Origin: Gemmatimonadota bacterium
GTDB taxonomy: Bacteria > Gemmatimonadota > Gemmatimonadetes > Gemmatimonadales > GWC2-71-9
DNA length: 7,431 bases
Direction of reading: 5' to 3'
Assembly (NCBI GenBank): GCA_003221075.1
Contig: QHUF01000291.1
Location: forward strand, 1-7,431
Shown here piece by piece: positions 5,452 to 7,431 of this stretch. The notes below the pieces were generated by a model. It made no database searches and had not been told where the DNA came from. It saw only the letters and a program-made list of their open reading frames with translations. The position numbers and the translations under genes are program-made. Positions within the stretch are counted from its first letter, which is position 1, and each line of letters starts with the position of its first letter.

Positions 5452-6282
5452 GTGATCCAACTCGCTATCGCAGCAACCATTCTCGTGCAAACACCGGCTC
5501 CCAATGCACGGGACTGGATCCAGCTGTTCAACGGCAGGAACCTCGACGGCTGGGACGTCAAGATCACCGGCCACGATCTCAACGACAATTGGGGAAACAC
5601 ATTCCGCGTCGAGGACGGACTCCTGAAGGTCCGCTACGATCGATACGCGGCCTTCGACGACCGCTTCGGTCACATTTTCTATCGCGAGCCCTTCTCCTAC
5701 TACATCATCGCCGTGGAATACCGATTCGTGGGCGAGCAGGCCCGTGGGGGACCGGACTGGGCGCTGCGCAACAGCGGCATCATGATCCATTCCCAATCGG
5801 CGCGCAGCATGGCGAAGGATCAGGACTTCCCGATTTCCATCGAGGTCCAACTGCTCGGCGGCGGCAGCGCGGGCGAGAGGCCGACCGCGAATCTGTGCAC
5901 TCCGGGCACGCATGTGGTCATAAACGGCACGTTGTTCACGACGCATTGCCTCAACTCGAAATCCCGGACCTACCGGGGCGAGCAGTGGGTCCGCGTCGAG
6001 GCTCTCGTGCTCGGCGACTCGCTCGTGCGGCACATCGTCAACGGCGACACCGTGCTGGAGTACACGAAGCCCCAGATTGGAGGCGGGGTCGTCAATCATT
6101 TCGACCCGGCCGTCAAGCTGGATGGGAAAGCGCTGATCAGCGGCTACATCGCACTCCAGAGCGAGAGCCACCCGATCGACTTTCGCAAAGTCGAAATCCT
6201 CGACCTGGTCGGATGTATGGACCCGAAAGCGCCGAACTACAGGTCCTATTTCGTTCGCTCCGATCCCTCGCGCTGCCGCTAG
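5452..6282 (+). CDS. Secreted DUF1080 (3-keto-disaccharide hydrolase family) protein
   Basis: A 276-residue protein starting at GTG, 14 bases after the amidase stop. Residues 1-19 are a short hydrophobic leader (IQLAIAATILVQTPAPNA). The mature part opens with the DUF1080 (PF06439) hallmark DWIQLFNGRNLDGWDVK and continues through FRVEDGLLKVRY, the RNSGIMIHSQS segment, PISIEVQLLGG, GEQWVRVEALVLGD and SGYIALQSESHPIDFRKVEIL. These are the beta strands of a concanavalin-like jelly roll. Some members hydrolyse 3-keto-glucosides in oxidative glycoside breakdown; others only bind sugars, and catalytic residues are not certain here. After the domain, residues 254-275 form a Cys-bounded tail beginning GCMDPKAPNY. 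Cys149 and Cys166 may also pair. The GTG was chosen because the leader starts there; the longer upstream frame overlaps the amidase gene. Confidence 0.9.
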   Translation: MIQLAIAATILVQTPAPNARDWIQLFNGRNLDGWDVKITGHDLNDNWGNTFRVEDGLLKVRYDRYAAFDDRFGHIFYREPFSYYIIAVEYRFVGEQARGGPDWALRNSGIMIHSQSARSMAKDQDFPISIEVQLLGGGSAGERPTANLCTPGTHVVINGTLFTTHCLNSKSRTYRGEQWVRVEALVLGDSLVRHIVNGDTVLEYTKPQIGGGVVNHFDPAVKLDGKALISGYIALQSESHPIDFRKVEILDLVGCMDPKAPNYRSYFVRSDPSRCR

Positions 6283-6304
6283 CGGGCGTTCTTCACGCTA
6301 GCGG
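6276..6304. terminator. Hairpin shared by the ends of two convergent genes
   Basis: The self-complementary octamer CGCTAGCG occurs twice (6277-6284 and 6296-6303), and each copy contains one gene's TAG stop. With one flanking C-G pair they form a 9-bp stem around an 11-base loop on either strand. No T-run follows in either direction, so this would be an atypical bidirectional terminator or a block to antisense read-through. The gap between the two stop codons is 15 bases. Confidence 0.5.
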
Positions 6305-7431
6305 GAAATGCGCGCCAGCTCGAACAGGTACTCGACGTACGAACGCGTGCCGCCGTCCATCCCCTGCACCTTGGGATTCGTCGACTCGATGACGTAGTAC
6401 TCGTCGGGAGCGTGCGCGCCGCTGCCGTGGCCAAGCCCGAAGTGACCAGCTGCGAGCTTGAGCGGCTCGCCGGTGAAGACATAGCCGGGCCAGGAGCCTG
6501 CGTTGCGTGGCAGCAGGATCGGCTCGATCCGTGAGCGGCGGTACACCGCTTCTTGCGCCCGAATCACCATGGCGTCGCGGGGCGTGCTCGTGGGATCGTA
6601 CCCGCCCGTCATGTTCACCTCGATGTCGCCAAAGCCGCGCTTGGCGAGGTGCGCCTTCAGCGCCGCGAGCGCGCCCTGCGCCGTCATGTCGGGCACGAGG
6701 CGCAGATCGAGCTTGGCCGTGGCGCGATGCGGCAGAATCGTCTTCCCGCCGGGGCCGGTGTAGCCGCCCACAAGTCCCTCGATGTTGACCGTCGGCCGGG
6801 ACATCAAGAGCTCCAGCGCCTCGGTCCAACTCACATCCCGCACCCAGTGCTCGACGCCGAGTAGCCGCTTGGCGCCGTTCTCGTCCAGCCGAGCCGCGGC
6901 GGCCGCGATCATCGCCTTCTCGTCCGCGGAGAGCGGCCGCGCCTTGTCGGCGAAGTTGTCGATCGCGGGATCATTGCCGTCAGCCGACACCAGCGTCGCG
7001 AGCGCCTGGACCAGGTGCCAAGCGGGGCTGTCGACGCGCGCCTTGTTGCTCGAGTGAATGTCGGTGCGCGGGCCGCGGCCCCAACGCTCGCCGCTCGAGA
7101 CGAGCTCGACCTCGATCACGCCTTTGGCGCCGAGTGTCATCGTGACCTCGCCGTCGAGTCCCTGGGACGCCGACGGCATGAAGATTCCAACGGATTTCTG
7201 CAGGGCGGCGAGCACCTCGGGGCGTCGTACGATCTGTGGGAAGTGCGGCGACCCGATCTCCTCTTCGCCCTCGGCGACGAAGACCAGGTTTACGGGAAGC
7301 TTGCGGCCCGCCCCACGGATCGCGTGCAACGCGGCGAGAAACGTGGCCTCAGGACCCTTCTGATTCACCGCACCCCGCCCCATCACGACCTTGCCCAGGC
7401 CCGGCTTGTCCACCAGCGCGGCGTCCCACGG
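6298..7431 (-). CDS. M20/M25/M40 family metallopeptidase, N-terminally truncated by window edge
   Basis: The last 377 residues are visible; the N-terminus, including the first metal-binding His-x-Asp, lies beyond the right edge. M20 enzymes are co-catalytic metal exopeptidases or deacylases. Counting from the first visible residue, the family pattern is GRGAVNQKGP (18-27), AEGEEEIGSPHF (53-64, with Glu57 and Glu58 as general base and metal ligand), DIHSS (124-128, lid/dimer-domain His126), LPHRATAKLDLRLVPD (lid-domain strand) and GSGAHAPDEY (final ligand His340). Two positions are odd. Asn23 stands where the bridging Asp is expected (34 residues before the base Glu, as in carboxypeptidase G2), and no Asp lies near 82-88, where the next metal ligand is expected. 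The in-frame GTG at 7413 is not the start, because PWDAAL continues upstream in the same frame. Substrate and cellular location cannot be determined here. Confidence 0.92.
   Translation of the reverse strand, partial: PWDAALVDKPGLGKVVMGRGAVNQKGPEATFLAALHAIRGAGRKLPVNLVFVAEGEEEIGSPHFPQIVRRPEVLAALQKSVGIFMPSASQGLDGEVTMTLGAKGVIEVELVSSGERWGRGPRTDIHSSNKARVDSPAWHLVQALATLVSADGNDPAIDNFADKARPLSADEKAMIAAAAARLDENGAKRLLGVEHWVRDVSWTEALELLMSRPTVNIEGLVGGYTGPGGKTILPHRATAKLDLRLVPDMTAQGALAALKAHLAKRGFGDIEVNMTGGYDPTSTPRDAMVIRAQEAVYRRSRIEPILLPRNAGSWPGYVFTGEPLKLAAGHFGLGHGSGAHAPDEYYVIESTNPKVQGMDGGTRSYVEYLFELARISR

Noticed and set aside
1..7431. CRISPR arrays, tRNA/rRNA genes, insertion sequences or phage genes
   Set aside because: Both strands were scanned by eye; no regularly spaced repeats, cloverleaf-like sequences, transposase motifs or terminal inverted repeats were found.

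Overview
The window is a very GC-rich, densely packed bacterial segment (GC roughly two thirds by eye). Five genes run left to right on the plus strand and one gene converges from the right. The organism looks like a Gram-negative soil-type bacterium: there is an outer-membrane beta-barrel ending in phenylalanine, a Tat-exported enzyme and several Sec-type signal peptides. The style of the signal peptides (short, ending near Gln and a Pro/Ala stretch) and the protein families suggest Gemmatimonadota, or less likely Acidobacteriota. This is inference from sequence style, not a database match.

Layout: (1) the 3' end of an aldose 1-epimerase (galM), cut by the left edge; (2) one base later, a 1009-residue exported protein that fuses a VanX/DdpX-type D-Ala-D-Ala dipeptidase (peptidase family M15D) to a complete penicillin-acylase-type Ntn hydrolase; (3) a 73-base gap holding a two-part hairpin that overlaps a strong Shine-Dalgarno, then a 193-residue outer-membrane beta-barrel; (4) 4 bases later, a Tat-exported amidase-signature enzyme resembling peptide amidase; (5) 14 bases later, a secreted DUF1080 (3-keto-disaccharide hydrolase family) protein with a GC-x-DP-type C-terminal tail; (6) on the opposite strand, an M20-family metallopeptidase cut by the right edge. 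The two converging genes end inside the same 9-bp hairpin.

The plus-strand genes have gaps of 1, 73, 4 and 14 bases and could be one transcription unit. Functionally the window holds four unrelated amide-bond hydrolase folds (M15 zinc peptidase, N-terminal-serine acylase, Ser-Ser-Lys amidase, M20 peptidase). They sit beside two sugar-related proteins (galM and DUF1080) and an outer-membrane protein. At least the first three hydrolases appear to be exported, which suggests extracytoplasmic scavenging or processing of peptides, acylated amino compounds or wall fragments.

The most unusual items are the dipeptidase-acylase fusion and the M20 enzyme, which has Asn where the family's bridging metal-ligand Asp is expected. 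No tRNA, rRNA, CRISPR array, insertion sequence or integrase was seen, and there is no gene-free stretch longer than 73 bases.
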